Source of the DNA: Bdellovibrio sp. BCCA
GTDB taxonomy: Bacteria > Bdellovibrionota > Bdellovibrionia > Bdellovibrionales > Bdellovibrionaceae
Assembly (NCBI RefSeq): GCF_037996825.1
Contig: NZ_JBBNAC010000001.1
Coordinates: 3,740,025 to 3,804,024 of the forward strand
Direction: 5' to 3'
Length of the DNA stretch: 64,000 nt
Made by a program: the position numbers and the translations under genes. Position 1 is the stretch's first letter; each line of letters starts with the position of its first letter. The notes under the pieces were generated by a model that was not told the DNA's origin, did no database searches, and saw nothing but the letters and a program-made list of their open reading frames with translations. Below, piece by piece: positions 53,316-61,475 of the stretch.

Positions 53316-53747
53316 TTATTTTAACAACTTAGTTGTGATCGCCATTGCGACTGCATTTGTTTGAGATTTCAAATCAGCAGATGCTGCTTGAACTGCAGAA
53401 GTGATTTTTGTGCGATTGTCTTGAACAAGTTTCTCTGCCTCAGTGCGAGCCTTAGAAACCATAGTTTCATAGTCTTTGTTGGCTTGAGATTTTGCAGCAT
53501 CAACAACCGTTTTAATTTGGCTGTTGAGTTCACGAGTTTTAACCTCGTATTCGCTGTGCAACTCTACGGATTTATTTTGATATTCAAGAGCGAGGTCTTC
53601 GCCCCCTTTAGTTCTTCTTTGTCTCTCATCGAGTGCATGCGCATACGGAGCGAATACAACTTTGCTCAAAAAGATCAAAGCGATAGCAAATAGTACGAAC
53701 TGAAAGGCTGCGGTGGTATTAATACCTAATTGTCCAAAAATGTCCAT
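53316..53747 (-). CDS. atpF: ATP synthase b' subunit
   Basis: Second, shorter b-type subunit (143 residues): one N-terminal membrane helix (AFQFVLFAIALIFLSKVV) and a long amphipathic helix rich in Ala/Lys/Glu. Two different b chains would make a heterodimeric stator like those of phototrophs and many delta-type bacteria. It is first in the atp operon; a and c subunit genes are not in the window. Confidence 0.88.
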   Translation of the reverse strand: MDIFGQLGINTTAAFQFVLFAIALIFLSKVVFAPYAHALDERQRRTKGGEDLALEYQNKSVELHSEYEVKTRELNSQIKTVVDAAKSQANKDYETMVSKARTEAEKLVQDNRTKITSAVQAASADLKSQTNAVAMAITTKLLK

Positions 53748-53780
53748 TTAGTTGAAATCCCTACTAGTTTTTGAGCTTCG

Positions 53781-53809
53781 GATTTACCTGCTGGGCAATG
53801 GACGGTCAA
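53781..53809 (-). promoter_or_regulatory. Candidate promoter of the atp operon
   Basis: On the minus strand TTGACC (53804-53809) and TAAATC (53781-53786) with a 17-base spacer, between the bactofilin stop and the atpF' start. Confidence 0.4.
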
Positions 53810-53835
53810 GGCGAATTTCTAGTTGATAATGTTGC

Positions 53836-53852
53836 TGCCTAAGACTTAGGCA
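53836..53852. repeat. 17-bp palindrome over the bactofilin stop codon
   Basis: TGCCTAAG (53836-53843) and CTTAGGCA (53845-53852) around a single base. The one-base centre argues for a protein-binding site over an RNA hairpin. No U tract on the minus strand. Confidence 0.5.
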
Positions 53853-54204
53853 TGTAGGACGCACCCTCGAAGACAACCCCTTCATCAATACGTAAACTAG
53901 GAGATGTTACTGTGCCTTTAAACACAGCGGGTGGGTGCATGATAACTCTGCGGCGGGCAAAGAGATTTCCCTCCACCCGGCCGGAAATAACAATAGTATC
54001 GGCTTCAATTTGGGCTGTCACAGACGCGCCCTCGTTGATCACGATGGTATCTTTAGTAAAGATTTCTCCCTTAAAGTCCCCGCCGATTTGCACGGTGCCT
54101 TCGAAGCTGAGCTTTCCTTCGAAATGCGTTCCCTGGTCAAGAATCGCTGTTACGTGACCAGAGAGGAGATCTTCTTGTAATGAGGGAGGAAATGCTACTG
54201 CCAT
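53839..54204 (-). CDS. Bactofilin cytoskeletal protein
   Basis: 121 residues. Central right-handed beta-helix (about 15-115) with the repeated G-x-V/I pattern (EGTVQIGGDFKGEI, ASVTAQIEADTIVISGRVEGN) that polymerises without nucleotide. Short N- and C-terminal tails; membrane-binding residues are not obvious. The gene overlaps the parB end by 10 bases, so bactofilin, ParA and ParB are one operon. In Myxococcus bactofilins position the ParABS machinery (established), which suggests the same here. Confidence 0.9.
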   Translation of the reverse strand: MAVAFPPSLQEDLLSGHVTAILDQGTHFEGKLSFEGTVQIGGDFKGEIFTKDTIVINEGASVTAQIEADTIVISGRVEGNLFARRRVIMHPPAVFKGTVTSPSLRIDEGVVFEGASYMPKS

Positions 54205-55208
54205 CCTTCTTTAAGCCTATCTACTAAATTTGTAAGTTCGTCGTCAGAATAGAAATGAATACTGATTTTACCCTTTGAATTGGAATAATCAATGTTCACT
54301 TTGGTGCCGAGCATTTTTTGAAGCTCATCGCTTAGACCTGAGATCAGGCGCTGAGTGACATTGGAGTCAAAGCCTGCCGCTTCTTCCTCTTTATCCTCGT
54401 GACCTTTTACAACGGCCTGCACCATTTTTTCGAGTTTACGAACTGCGATCTTTTCGTTGATCACTTTTTTCGCAAATTCGATTTGTTTCTTCGGTTCAGG
54501 TAAAGCCAAAAGAACTTTCGCGTGACCGACGGACAATTCATTTCCAGAAATCATTTCTTTGATTTCGTTTGGCAAAGAAAGAAGACGAACGGCATTCGCT
54601 ACCGTCGCACGGTCCTTACCTACTTTTTCAGCCACTTGTTGTTGCGACAATTTGAATTCAGAAATAAGGCGTGAATAACCCTCCGCCTCTTCAATGGGAT
54701 TCAAATCTTCACGTTGAATATTCTCAACAATCGCAAGTTCCAACGCTTGTTTGTCATCGTAACTCTTAAGGATAACCGGAACTTCATGAAGGCCCGCAAG
54801 TTGAGCTGCTCTCCAACGGCGTTCACCGGCTACGATTTCTAATTTTCCAGAAGTCGTACGGCGAGCCACGATCGGCTGAAGAATTCCGTTCTCTTTAATA
54901 GACTGAGCCAGCTCTTGTAGAGGCTCTTTATCAAATTGACGGCGCGGCTGATATTGGCCCGGAGAAAGTTTATCGATTCCTACTTTCCAGATTTTGCTCT
55001 CAGGATCTACGGGAGGGGCGACGGGTGTCGCTTGTTGAGAGCTCGCTGAAACAGTAGGAGCCGACGCTGTATTAACATTATTATTAGTTGCCGCTTGGGA
55101 AGGAGCTTTGGTAGGAATTTCCGTCGGAGCTGGTCCACCTAAAAGCGAACCCAATCCACGGCCAAGACCTTTCTTTTTGTTCGAAGATTCAACAGCAAAA
55201 TCAGACAT
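54195..55208 (-). CDS. parB: Chromosome partition protein ParB
   Basis: 337-residue CTP-dependent clamp that loads at parS and spreads. N-terminal KKGLGRGLGSLLG (about 12-24, the ParA-stimulating region), a Ser/Ala/Pro linker, then QPRR (87-90), the GERRWRA CTP-binding box (128-134), a helix-turn-helix (LSQQQVAEKVGKDRATVANA), and the C-terminal dimer domain. Two parS sites lie 0.9-1.5 kb away. Overlaps parA (8 bases) and bactofilin (10 bases). Confidence 0.96.
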   Translation of the reverse strand: MSDFAVESSNKKKGLGRGLGSLLGGPAPTEIPTKAPSQAATNNNVNTASAPTVSASSQQATPVAPPVDPESKIWKVGIDKLSPGQYQPRRQFDKEPLQELAQSIKENGILQPIVARRTTSGKLEIVAGERRWRAAQLAGLHEVPVILKSYDDKQALELAIVENIQREDLNPIEEAEGYSRLISEFKLSQQQVAEKVGKDRATVANAVRLLSLPNEIKEMISGNELSVGHAKVLLALPEPKKQIEFAKKVINEKIAVRKLEKMVQAVVKGHEDKEEEAAGFDSNVTQRLISGLSDELQKMLGTKVNIDYSNSKGKISIHFYSDDELTNLVDRLKEGWQ

Positions 55209-56034
55209 TTACTTCCCCTTCATAAGCGCTTTGTTGTGTCTGCGGAGCCGCTTCAGTCGTTGTTTTTTGCTCTGAACGAGCGACAACTTCTTTTGCTAGC
55301 TCCAAGTATCTAACCGCGCCAACGGATTTGCTGTCGTATTCGAGGATGGATTGACCGTGGCTTGGTGCCTCACTGAGGCGTACGTTTCTTGGAATGATGG
55401 CGTTAAAAACTTTATCGCCAAAATGATTTTTAATCTCAGTCACTACTTGGTGGCTGAGGTTGTTACGAACGTCAAACATAGTAAGAACGATTCCTTCAAT
55501 GTGTAATTGAGGATTCAAATTCTTCTTGATGAGCCCTGCTGTGTTGAGTAGCTGACTCAAACCTTCAAGGGCATAGTATTCACATTGAAGAGGCACAAGG
55601 AAGCTGTCTGCCGCATTCAATGCATTCAAAGTCAGAAGACCTAAAGACGGAGGACAATCAATCAATACGAAATCATATTGATCAGCCACTGTTGCAATCG
55701 CTTGCTTAAGGCGATATTCACGCTGCGGCATATCAACAAGCTCAATCTCTGCACCAACAAGGTCAGGATTCGCCGTTGAGATTTTCAGATTTGGATTTGC
55801 TGTATTTTGAGTAGCCTCGGTCAATGTTTTTTCGCCGATGAGTACGTGGTAGCTATTCGAATCTTGGCTTTCATATCTTTTGATACCCAAGCCGCTGGAA
55901 GCGTTACCTTGAGGATCCATATCGATCAAAAGAACTCTTTTCCCGAGAGTAGCCAGCGCTGAGGAGAGGTTTACAGACGTCGTTGTCTTACCAACACCAC
56001 CTTTTTGGTTAGCTATGCAGATCGTTTTTGCCAT
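55201..56034 (-). CDS. parA: Chromosome partition ATPase ParA
   Basis: 277 residues. Deviant Walker A KGGVGKTTT (11-19), DMDPQGNASSGLG and DCPPSLGLLTLNAL are typical of ParA/Soj. It forms the nucleoid gradient that pulls ParB-parS complexes. I start at ATG 56034 (AAGGAGG just before it); an upstream in-frame codon at 56082 would remove that site. Divergent from the parS-bracketed lipoprotein gene, 121 bases away with parS between, so ParB could control this promoter. Confidence 0.96.
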   Translation of the reverse strand: MAKTICIANQKGGVGKTTTSVNLSSALATLGKRVLLIDMDPQGNASSGLGIKRYESQDSNSYHVLIGEKTLTEATQNTANPNLKISTANPDLVGAEIELVDMPQREYRLKQAIATVADQYDFVLIDCPPSLGLLTLNALNAADSFLVPLQCEYYALEGLSQLLNTAGLIKKNLNPQLHIEGIVLTMFDVRNNLSHQVVTEIKNHFGDKVFNAIIPRNVRLSEAPSHGQSILEYDSKSVGAVRYLELAKEVVARSEQKTTTEAAPQTQQSAYEGEVNV

Positions 56035-56136
56035 TTTTCCTCCTTGAGTTTCAAAAATCTGCCTTTTTCGAAAAACTTGCAAGAATAAAGACCAGTTTTT
56101 CGCGCCACACCTTATGTTTTTCGCTCATTTTGCCGA

Positions 56137-56152
56137 TGTTCCACGTGGAACA
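56137..56152. promoter_or_regulatory. parS centromere site 1
   Basis: TGTTCCACGTGGAACA, a perfect 16-bp palindrome matching the ParB target consensus TGTTNCACGTGNAACA. It ends 3 bases before the start codon of the lipoprotein gene, covering its ribosome-binding region. Confidence 0.95.
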
Positions 56153-56155
56153 ACT

Positions 56156-56656
56156 ATGTTTAGAAGACTACTCAGCGTAACCATCATTCTATTCGCACTC
56201 ACTGCATGCAATAAGCCCGATCCACATCCGGAGCTCAAAGATCCTATATATTCTGATCTTACTGCCTCGCTTGCAGCGACATCTTCTGCTTTGGAGAATG
56301 AAAAGAAAACTCTCGCGGGTCACGAGCAAGCTTTGAAAGATGTTGTTCCCCAAACAGGACAAATCAAATACGCACAAAAGCGTGTCGATGAATCCAGAGA
56401 TAAAATCACTCGCCTTGAGCAAGAAAAACAATATCTGGAATTGAAAATTGAAGCCCGCAAGAAACTATCGAAGAAATCCTATATGCAGGCTTTCAAAAAG
56501 GGCGAAACCTGGCCTGATCCCAAAGAGTGGGAGTCCTATCAGACAGAAAAGAAGCTTAGAAATGCAAAAAGAACCTGGGATGTTAAAGAACGTCTGAAAG
56601 AAACAGGTTTTGGGCAAGAAAAAACCCCCGCACCGTCGGCCGGGGGCCATGAATGA
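56156..56656 (+). CDS. Small lipoprotein with coiled coil between two parS sites
   Basis: 166 residues. Signal peptide with lipobox LTAC (Cys18). Residues about 45-110 form a charged helical coiled coil (ENEKKTLAGHEQ, DKITRLEQEKQYLELKIE), then a Trp/Lys-rich end. No family recognised. The start at 56156 directly follows parS1; the frame upstream to 56114 has no ribosome site. The stop (56654-56656) ends exactly at parS2. Its 3' end also encodes a minus-strand terminator stem. ParB spread could silence it (inference). Confidence 0.8.
   Translation: MFRRLLSVTIILFALTACNKPDPHPELKDPIYSDLTASLAATSSALENEKKTLAGHEQALKDVVPQTGQIKYAQKRVDESRDKITRLEQEKQYLELKIEARKKLSKKSYMQAFKKGETWPDPKEWESYQTEKKLRNAKRTWDVKERLKETGFGQEKTPAPSAGGHE
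56619..56646 (-). terminator. Terminator of the mnmE-mnmG-rsmG operon
   Basis: CCCCCG (56625-56630) pairs with CGGGGG (56641-56646); on the minus strand the stem is followed by TTTTTT. It lies inside the last codons of the convergent lipoprotein gene, 27 bases past the rsmG stop. Confidence 0.85.
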
Positions 56657-56672
56657 TGTTCCACGTGGAACA
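56657..56672. promoter_or_regulatory. parS centromere site 2
   Basis: TGTTCCACGTGGAACA, identical to site 1. It fills exactly the 16 bases between the stop codon TGA (56654-56656) of the plus-strand lipoprotein gene and the stop TAA (plus strand TTA, 56673-56675) of rsmG. Confidence 0.95.
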
Positions 56673-57338
56673 TTAGGCAATTTTGTCTGTTTTCACTACC
56701 GCAAACTTCACAGCACCCACTGGAAGTTTATATTCTCCCACGAGCGAGGGGCTCCAGATAGAACAAAGCTGTGTTGGAATTTCTCCCACCTCAATACCCC
56801 ACTCTTCCCCTTTTAGATGATAGAAAACACCACCTTTAGCGACAGTTTTGCGTGCAAGCATAATAGCTTTTGAAATTGAAGCCAGTCCCCGAGCCATGAC
56901 GAATTTCATAGATCCGTCTGGAAAAGCATCGGCATTTTTATTTTCGACCGTCACATTCTTAAGATCTAGAATCCCTGCCATATGACGGAGGAACTCGCAC
57001 TTCTTTTGATCGACCTCAACAAGGACCACTTGCACTTGCGGGTAAAGGACAGCAAACACCAGGCCCGGAAAACCGTTACCACTTCCAAGATCGTAGATCT
57101 TGTCCATGCCGGGATTGGATTTATAAATTGTACGAGATGCTAAGATAGAATCCGCAAAGTGAAGAGCATCAGCCACAAAAACTGTTTTTGGTGTGATGAG
57201 ATTCACCGTACGATTAAATTTAATCAAATCTTCGTGATAGGTCTTAAGTCGAGTTTTGACCTCAGGACTTAGATCCGGGAACCACTCATCAATGCGGTAA
57301 AATATTATCGGCGCTTCCTGTTCCTTGTTGTCCTTCAA
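56673..57338 (-). CDS. rsmG: 16S rRNA G527 methyltransferase RsmG
   Basis: 221 residues. N7-methylates G527 of 16S rRNA. SAM-binding LGSGNGFPGLVFA (about 92-104) and the conserved FNRTVNLITPK entry are present, with VMARGLASISK further on. The first codon read is TTG at 57338, 50 bases inside mnmG, with a weak GGGGC upstream. Operon mnmE-mnmG-rsmG; the stop touches parS2. Confidence 0.93.
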   Translation of the reverse strand: MKDNKEQEAPIIFYRIDEWFPDLSPEVKTRLKTYHEDLIKFNRTVNLITPKTVFVADALHFADSILASRTIYKSNPGMDKIYDLGSGNGFPGLVFAVLYPQVQVVLVEVDQKKCEFLRHMAGILDLKNVTVENKNADAFPDGSMKFVMARGLASISKAIMLARKTVAKGGVFYHLKGEEWGIEVGEIPTQLCSIWSPSLVGEYKLPVGAVKFAVVKTDKIA

Positions 57339-59217
57339 GCCCCATCTCCTTGATTTTTTTATGACCTTTAAGATGGATCATTATAGCCTGAATTGCAGAA
57401 GGATTAACACCACTGATGCGTTGAGCTTGGCTTAAGGTACGTGGCTTAACGCGTTGCAGCTTATCTCGCTCTTCATTAGAGAGGCCTCTGATATCTGCAT
57501 AGATAAGATCTTCCGGAAGCACCATTTCTTCCAATCTTTTGGATTGATTGATGAGTTCCATCTGTCTTTTCACGTAGCCTGAATACTTCACTTCAATTTC
57601 GACAGGTTCATTGATGTTTGGATCGGCATCAACGGCGAATTTAAACATCTCTAAGTGCGAACAAGAAATTTCAGGTCGGCGCAGCAACTCTTCGAATGTT
57701 AACGACTTTGTTAGTTCTGGAGTCGGAATTGTTGCGAGCAACTCCTGCACATCTTTAGTTGGATAAATCTTCTCTGTGCGCAGTCTTTCAAGCAAGTTTT
57801 TACGTTTTGCCTGAAGGTTCGCAAGAATTTCCATTGAAGCTTCAGAAACAATACCAATTCTTTGTGCGATAGCACCTAACCTGTCGATAGTATTATCTTC
57901 TCGCAAAACCAAACGGTGTTCTGCACGAGACGTGAACATGCGATACGGTTCACGAGTTCCTTTTGTCACAAGATCATCGATCAACACACCAATATAGGCT
58001 TCATCGCGACCCAAGATAAATTCGTCACGACCCAAAATACTGTGAGCGGCATTTACTCCGGCAACAAAACCTTGAGCGGCCGCTTCTTCATAACCAGAAG
58101 TTCCGTTGATTTGTCCAGCCAAGAAAAGCTGACGGATCGTGCGAGTTTCTAAGCGATGCCAGATTTGTGTCGGCTCGATATAGTCATACTCAACCGCATA
58201 ACCGTAACGAACGACTTTCACGTTCTCAAGACCTGGAATCGTTTTTAGAAATTGATCCTGAACTTCTTCCGGAAGACTTGTCGAAATCCCCTGAAGATAA
58301 ATCAAGTCTGTGCTGAGACCTTCAGGTTCTAAGAAAGTTTGATGACTTGTTTTATCAGCAAAGCGAGTGATCTTATCTTCGATCGAAGGACAATAACGAG
58401 GACCCGTGCCTTCGATGATTCCGCAAAACATTGGAGATTTATCTAAGTTGTTGCGAATAATCTCATGCGTTTCTTCTGAAGTGCGAGTGAGATAGCAAAG
58501 AACTTGCGGAAGTTTTAATTTCTCAGAGGAACGATAGCTAAAAGGATAAACTTTTTCATCGCCACCTTGAGGAATCGTCTTTGACCAATCAATGCTGTCT
58601 TTATGAAGACGCGCCGGAGTTCCCGTTTTAAGTCTTTTTACTTCAAAACCAAATTGCGCCAATTGATCTGACAAACCGATAGAAGGTTTATCACCGACAC
58701 GGCCACCCGCCTCTTGGCGAAGACCGATATGCATCACTCCGTTCATGAAGGTTCCCGTAGTGATGATTGTCGCTTTTGCGAAAATTTCTGAACCATCTTG
58801 AAGAACCACACCCACGCACAAATCTTTTTCTAGGATCAGACGTTTTACTTCGCCTTCTAGTATATCGAGATTTGGTTGGTTCTTAAGAGCGTCCGTTTGA
58901 AATTGCGAATAAAGATGTTTATCGTTTTGCACGCGAGTTCCGCGAACTGCGGGACCCTTAGAAGAATTTAAACGTTTATACTGAATGCAAGTTTCATCGG
59001 CGGCGATACCCATTTGACCGCCAAGCACATCGATCTCACGAACCATGTGACCCTTAGCAAGTCCACCGATAGACGGGTTACAACTCATGTAAGCAATACG
59101 ACTGATGTTTGAAGTCACCATCAAAGTTTGAAGACCCAGGCGAGCGGAAGCCAAACAAGCTTCAACGCCTGCATGTCCTGCCCCGACGACAATCACATCA
59201 TACTTTTTTGTGTTCAT
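57289..59217 (-). CDS. mnmG: tRNA uridine modification enzyme MnmG
   Basis: 642-residue FAD protein that with MnmE makes the cmnm5 group on wobble uridine-34. FAD motif VVGAGHAGVEAC (10-21), SCNPSIGGLAKGHMVREIDV, and CPSIEDKITRF typical segments. Start at ATG 59217 with GGGAAGTAAT; the longer frame to 59268 lies in mnmE. One base separates it from the mnmE stop. Located near the origin, as is usual. Confidence 0.96.
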   Translation of the reverse strand: MNTKKYDVIVVGAGHAGVEACLASARLGLQTLMVTSNISRIAYMSCNPSIGGLAKGHMVREIDVLGGQMGIAADETCIQYKRLNSSKGPAVRGTRVQNDKHLYSQFQTDALKNQPNLDILEGEVKRLILEKDLCVGVVLQDGSEIFAKATIITTGTFMNGVMHIGLRQEAGGRVGDKPSIGLSDQLAQFGFEVKRLKTGTPARLHKDSIDWSKTIPQGGDEKVYPFSYRSSEKLKLPQVLCYLTRTSEETHEIIRNNLDKSPMFCGIIEGTGPRYCPSIEDKITRFADKTSHQTFLEPEGLSTDLIYLQGISTSLPEEVQDQFLKTIPGLENVKVVRYGYAVEYDYIEPTQIWHRLETRTIRQLFLAGQINGTSGYEEAAAQGFVAGVNAAHSILGRDEFILGRDEAYIGVLIDDLVTKGTREPYRMFTSRAEHRLVLREDNTIDRLGAIAQRIGIVSEASMEILANLQAKRKNLLERLRTEKIYPTKDVQELLATIPTPELTKSLTFEELLRRPEISCSHLEMFKFAVDADPNINEPVEIEVKYSGYVKRQMELINQSKRLEEMVLPEDLIYADIRGLSNEERDKLQRVKPRTLSQAQRISGVNPSAIQAIMIHLKGHKKIKEMGLEGQQGTGSADNILPH

Positions 59218-59218
59218 A

Positions 59219-60649
59219 TTACTTCCCGATACAAAACTCTTTAAAAACACGATCCATGATTTGATCATCGAATCGTTTGCCCAAAGTTTCTTGGATAGCG
59301 ATCAAGGCTTCTTTGAATTCAATGGCTAAGAATTCTTCGCCCAATCCATCTTCCACGACTGACTTTGAACGGCGTGTGTTCTCAAGAGCTCGCGTAAGGT
59401 TTTCAAGATGACGAGAGTTGGAAATAAGAACGGTGTTTTCCAACTGCAAATCGCCGAATTCCTTCACTAGATCTTCAAGGACACGAGAACGCACCTTTTT
59501 ATCAAGAGCGCTCACAAAGAACACTCTTCTTTTGCGGAAGCTCTCTAAGTCCCCGATTTTTTGGAAAAATTTACTGTTTTGTAAAGCCTCTTCGACAGCG
59601 AAAACCTCAGGAGTCTGAGCTAAACGATCTGTTTTATTGGCCAATATATACGTTTTCTGCGGGTCTAATCCGTCTAAAATCGCGATTTCTTCTGCTGAAA
59701 GACCTTTTTCCACGTCAAAAACGAAGAAAACAAAGTCTGATTCCCCAGTCGCCTCACGGCTTTTTTGGATTCCGATTTTTTCAACTAGATCTGACACGGA
59801 TTCACGAAGACCTGCTGTATCTAAGAATGTGAACTTCACACCTTTAAAGCTTGTATCCCCGTGAATCACATCGCGAGTGGTTCCAGGAATGTCTGTAACG
59901 ATGGCTCTTTCATCTTCTAGAAAAAGATTTAGAAGACTGGATTTACCCACATTTGGAAGACCCGTCAAAACTACGCGAAAACCGTCTTTCAAAAGGCGGC
60001 CCACTTTAAAAGTGCCTACCAATTCTTCCAGGCTTTTTTCGATTTTATCGAGACGATTTAAAACGATGTCGTTTTCAACAACCTTGATTCCTTCAGTTGA
60101 AAAATCAATACCGGCTTCAGCGTGCGCCAAAATCCAAGTCATATCATTTTCAATATCTTCAAGTTTTTGAGAGACGGAACCTTTCAGCTGGCGAAGAGCG
60201 AGTTTAGCCGCTTGCTGACTTTGGCTTTCAATCAATGAAAGAACACTTTCAGCTTGAACCAAATCTAACTTTCCATTCATGAACGCACGATAAGTAAATT
60301 CACCGCGATCGGCGGGACGCGCTCCTAATTGAACAAGCTGATGCAAAATACTCTGACAAATCACCGGACTTCCGTGACAAGAAATCTCGATGACTTCTTC
60401 TCCGGTAAAAGATTTTCCGTGTTTAAAGTACGTTGCTAAAACTTCGTCAATTTCATCGTGCGACGAAAGATCTTTCAGAGATCCAAAGTACGCTCTATGA
60501 GATTCAGGATGTTCAGGCAAAAATTTGCAGATTTGAGAAACGAAAGAGAGAGTTTTTGGACCACTCACTCTGATAACAGAGATTCCACCCACTCCGTGAG
60601 GAGTGGAGACCGCACAAATAGTGTCTTGATCACGATCTCCACGATACAT
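59219..60649 (-). CDS. mnmE: tRNA modification GTPase MnmE
   Basis: 476 residues. N-terminal THF-binding domain, helical domain, and a Ras-like G domain with G1 GLPNVGKS (230-237), G2 DIPGTTRD, G3 DTAGLRE and G4 NKTD; the C-terminal C-I-G-K (Cys473) needed for modification is present. AAGGAAAG precedes the ATG. First gene of the mnmE-mnmG-rsmG set, behind a structured leader. Confidence 0.96.
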   Translation of the reverse strand: MYRGDRDQDTICAVSTPHGVGGISVIRVSGPKTLSFVSQICKFLPEHPESHRAYFGSLKDLSSHDEIDEVLATYFKHGKSFTGEEVIEISCHGSPVICQSILHQLVQLGARPADRGEFTYRAFMNGKLDLVQAESVLSLIESQSQQAAKLALRQLKGSVSQKLEDIENDMTWILAHAEAGIDFSTEGIKVVENDIVLNRLDKIEKSLEELVGTFKVGRLLKDGFRVVLTGLPNVGKSSLLNLFLEDERAIVTDIPGTTRDVIHGDTSFKGVKFTFLDTAGLRESVSDLVEKIGIQKSREATGESDFVFFVFDVEKGLSAEEIAILDGLDPQKTYILANKTDRLAQTPEVFAVEEALQNSKFFQKIGDLESFRKRRVFFVSALDKKVRSRVLEDLVKEFGDLQLENTVLISNSRHLENLTRALENTRRSKSVVEDGLGEEFLAIEFKEALIAIQETLGKRFDDQIMDRVFKEFCIGK

Positions 60650-60673
60650 AGTAACTTTCCTTATTATCGGCTT

Positions 60674-60777
60674 CGCACAGCAGCTCTGGTAATCGAGCTA
60701 TTGTGGCCATCCTGTGCGGCCTTTCTGCCGCCCTTCCTGGGCGTCAGAGCAAAGCATATCCTTTTTTCAAGATATGC
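60674..60777 (-). other. Structured leader or gap between khpB and mnmE
   Basis: Three hairpins lie in 137 bases: GATATGC/GCATATC (60754-60760 with 60771-60777), CGCCC/GGGCG (60729-60743), and CGCACAG/CTGTGCG (60674-60680 with 60712-60718), the last enclosing AGCTC/GAGCT (60682-60699). The first may terminate khpB though its U tract is poor; the rest would lie in the mnmE leader. Confidence 0.45.
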
Positions 60778-60786
60778 CCGTTGTTT

Positions 60787-61347
60787 TTAGTCGTTCGACA
60801 TAGTCTCTTCGGAAGAGTTTCCTTGAGCTTGTCCTTTTGCTGGATAAATTTTGATCTTTTTGTAAAGGCCATCACCTAGTGAGCGGCTTTTTACGCGTGG
60901 ATCTTTTGCCAAATATTGATGAACAACTTTGCGATCTTTTGGAGGCAAAGCGCGGTAGTACACAGACTTACCTTGTTCGATGCAAATTGCTTTTAGGTTT
61001 TCTGCGCGCTCAATCAAAGCATTTGCAGATTCATCACGGTAACCACCGCAATCCACCGTGACGTTTGTTTTGTCATCTGGGAAGTTGTGTTGGATAACGC
61101 GTTTAAGGAAAAGTTGGAAAGCATCCAACATTTGACCTTTTTTATCTTTCAAGATCTCTTCGTCAGAACCGTTGAACTCAACAGCCAAAGTCGCACTTCC
61201 GTCTTCTTCTTTCTCAGTTTTGATATCGAAAGTAAGATCGAATTGCGCTTTCTCGATGATCCCCTCTAAGGTCTTTTGAACAAGTGCTTCTACTTCGCTA
61301 TTAGCACCCTTGCTTTTCCCCCCGAAAAGCTTACTGAAAAAACCCAT
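60787..61347 (-). CDS. khpB: RNA-binding protein KhpB/Jag
   Basis: 186 residues. A KH-II domain (VEALVQKTLEGIIEKAQF to VTVDCGGYRDE) and an R3H domain (AICIEQGKSVYYRALPPKDRKVVHQYL in parts, about 118-165) as in Jag/SpoIIIJ-associated proteins, which bind small RNAs or affect cell-envelope growth. The N-terminal Jag-N domain is reduced to a short FFSKLFGGKSKG. AGGAGG precedes the ATG. 128 bases after yidC, as usual. Confidence 0.85.
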   Translation of the reverse strand: MGFFSKLFGGKSKGANSEVEALVQKTLEGIIEKAQFDLTFDIKTEKEEDGSATLAVEFNGSDEEILKDKKGQMLDAFQLFLKRVIQHNFPDDKTNVTVDCGGYRDESANALIERAENLKAICIEQGKSVYYRALPPKDRKVVHQYLAKDPRVKSRSLGDGLYKKIKIYPAKGQAQGNSSEETMSND

Positions 61348-61452
61348 GTTACCTCCTAGGTATTAAAAATTAAATCAAACTCTGGAGACTTTTATAAAAC
61401 CGGAACTAGTCCAGCTTGCGCACCACAGGCGCTCCAGCATCCTGCGCTCACG

Positions 61453-61473
61453 CGCGCACTGCCCGCGTGCGCG
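61453..61473. terminator. GC-rich hairpin between yidC and khpB
   Basis: CGCGCAC (61453-61459) and GTGCGCG (61467-61473) form a 7-bp stem just at the yidC stop. No U run follows. The gap 61348-61475 is GC-rich and repetitive (several GCGC groups). It could partly terminate or act as a processing site between yidC and khpB. Confidence 0.35.
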
Positions 61474-61475
61474 GC

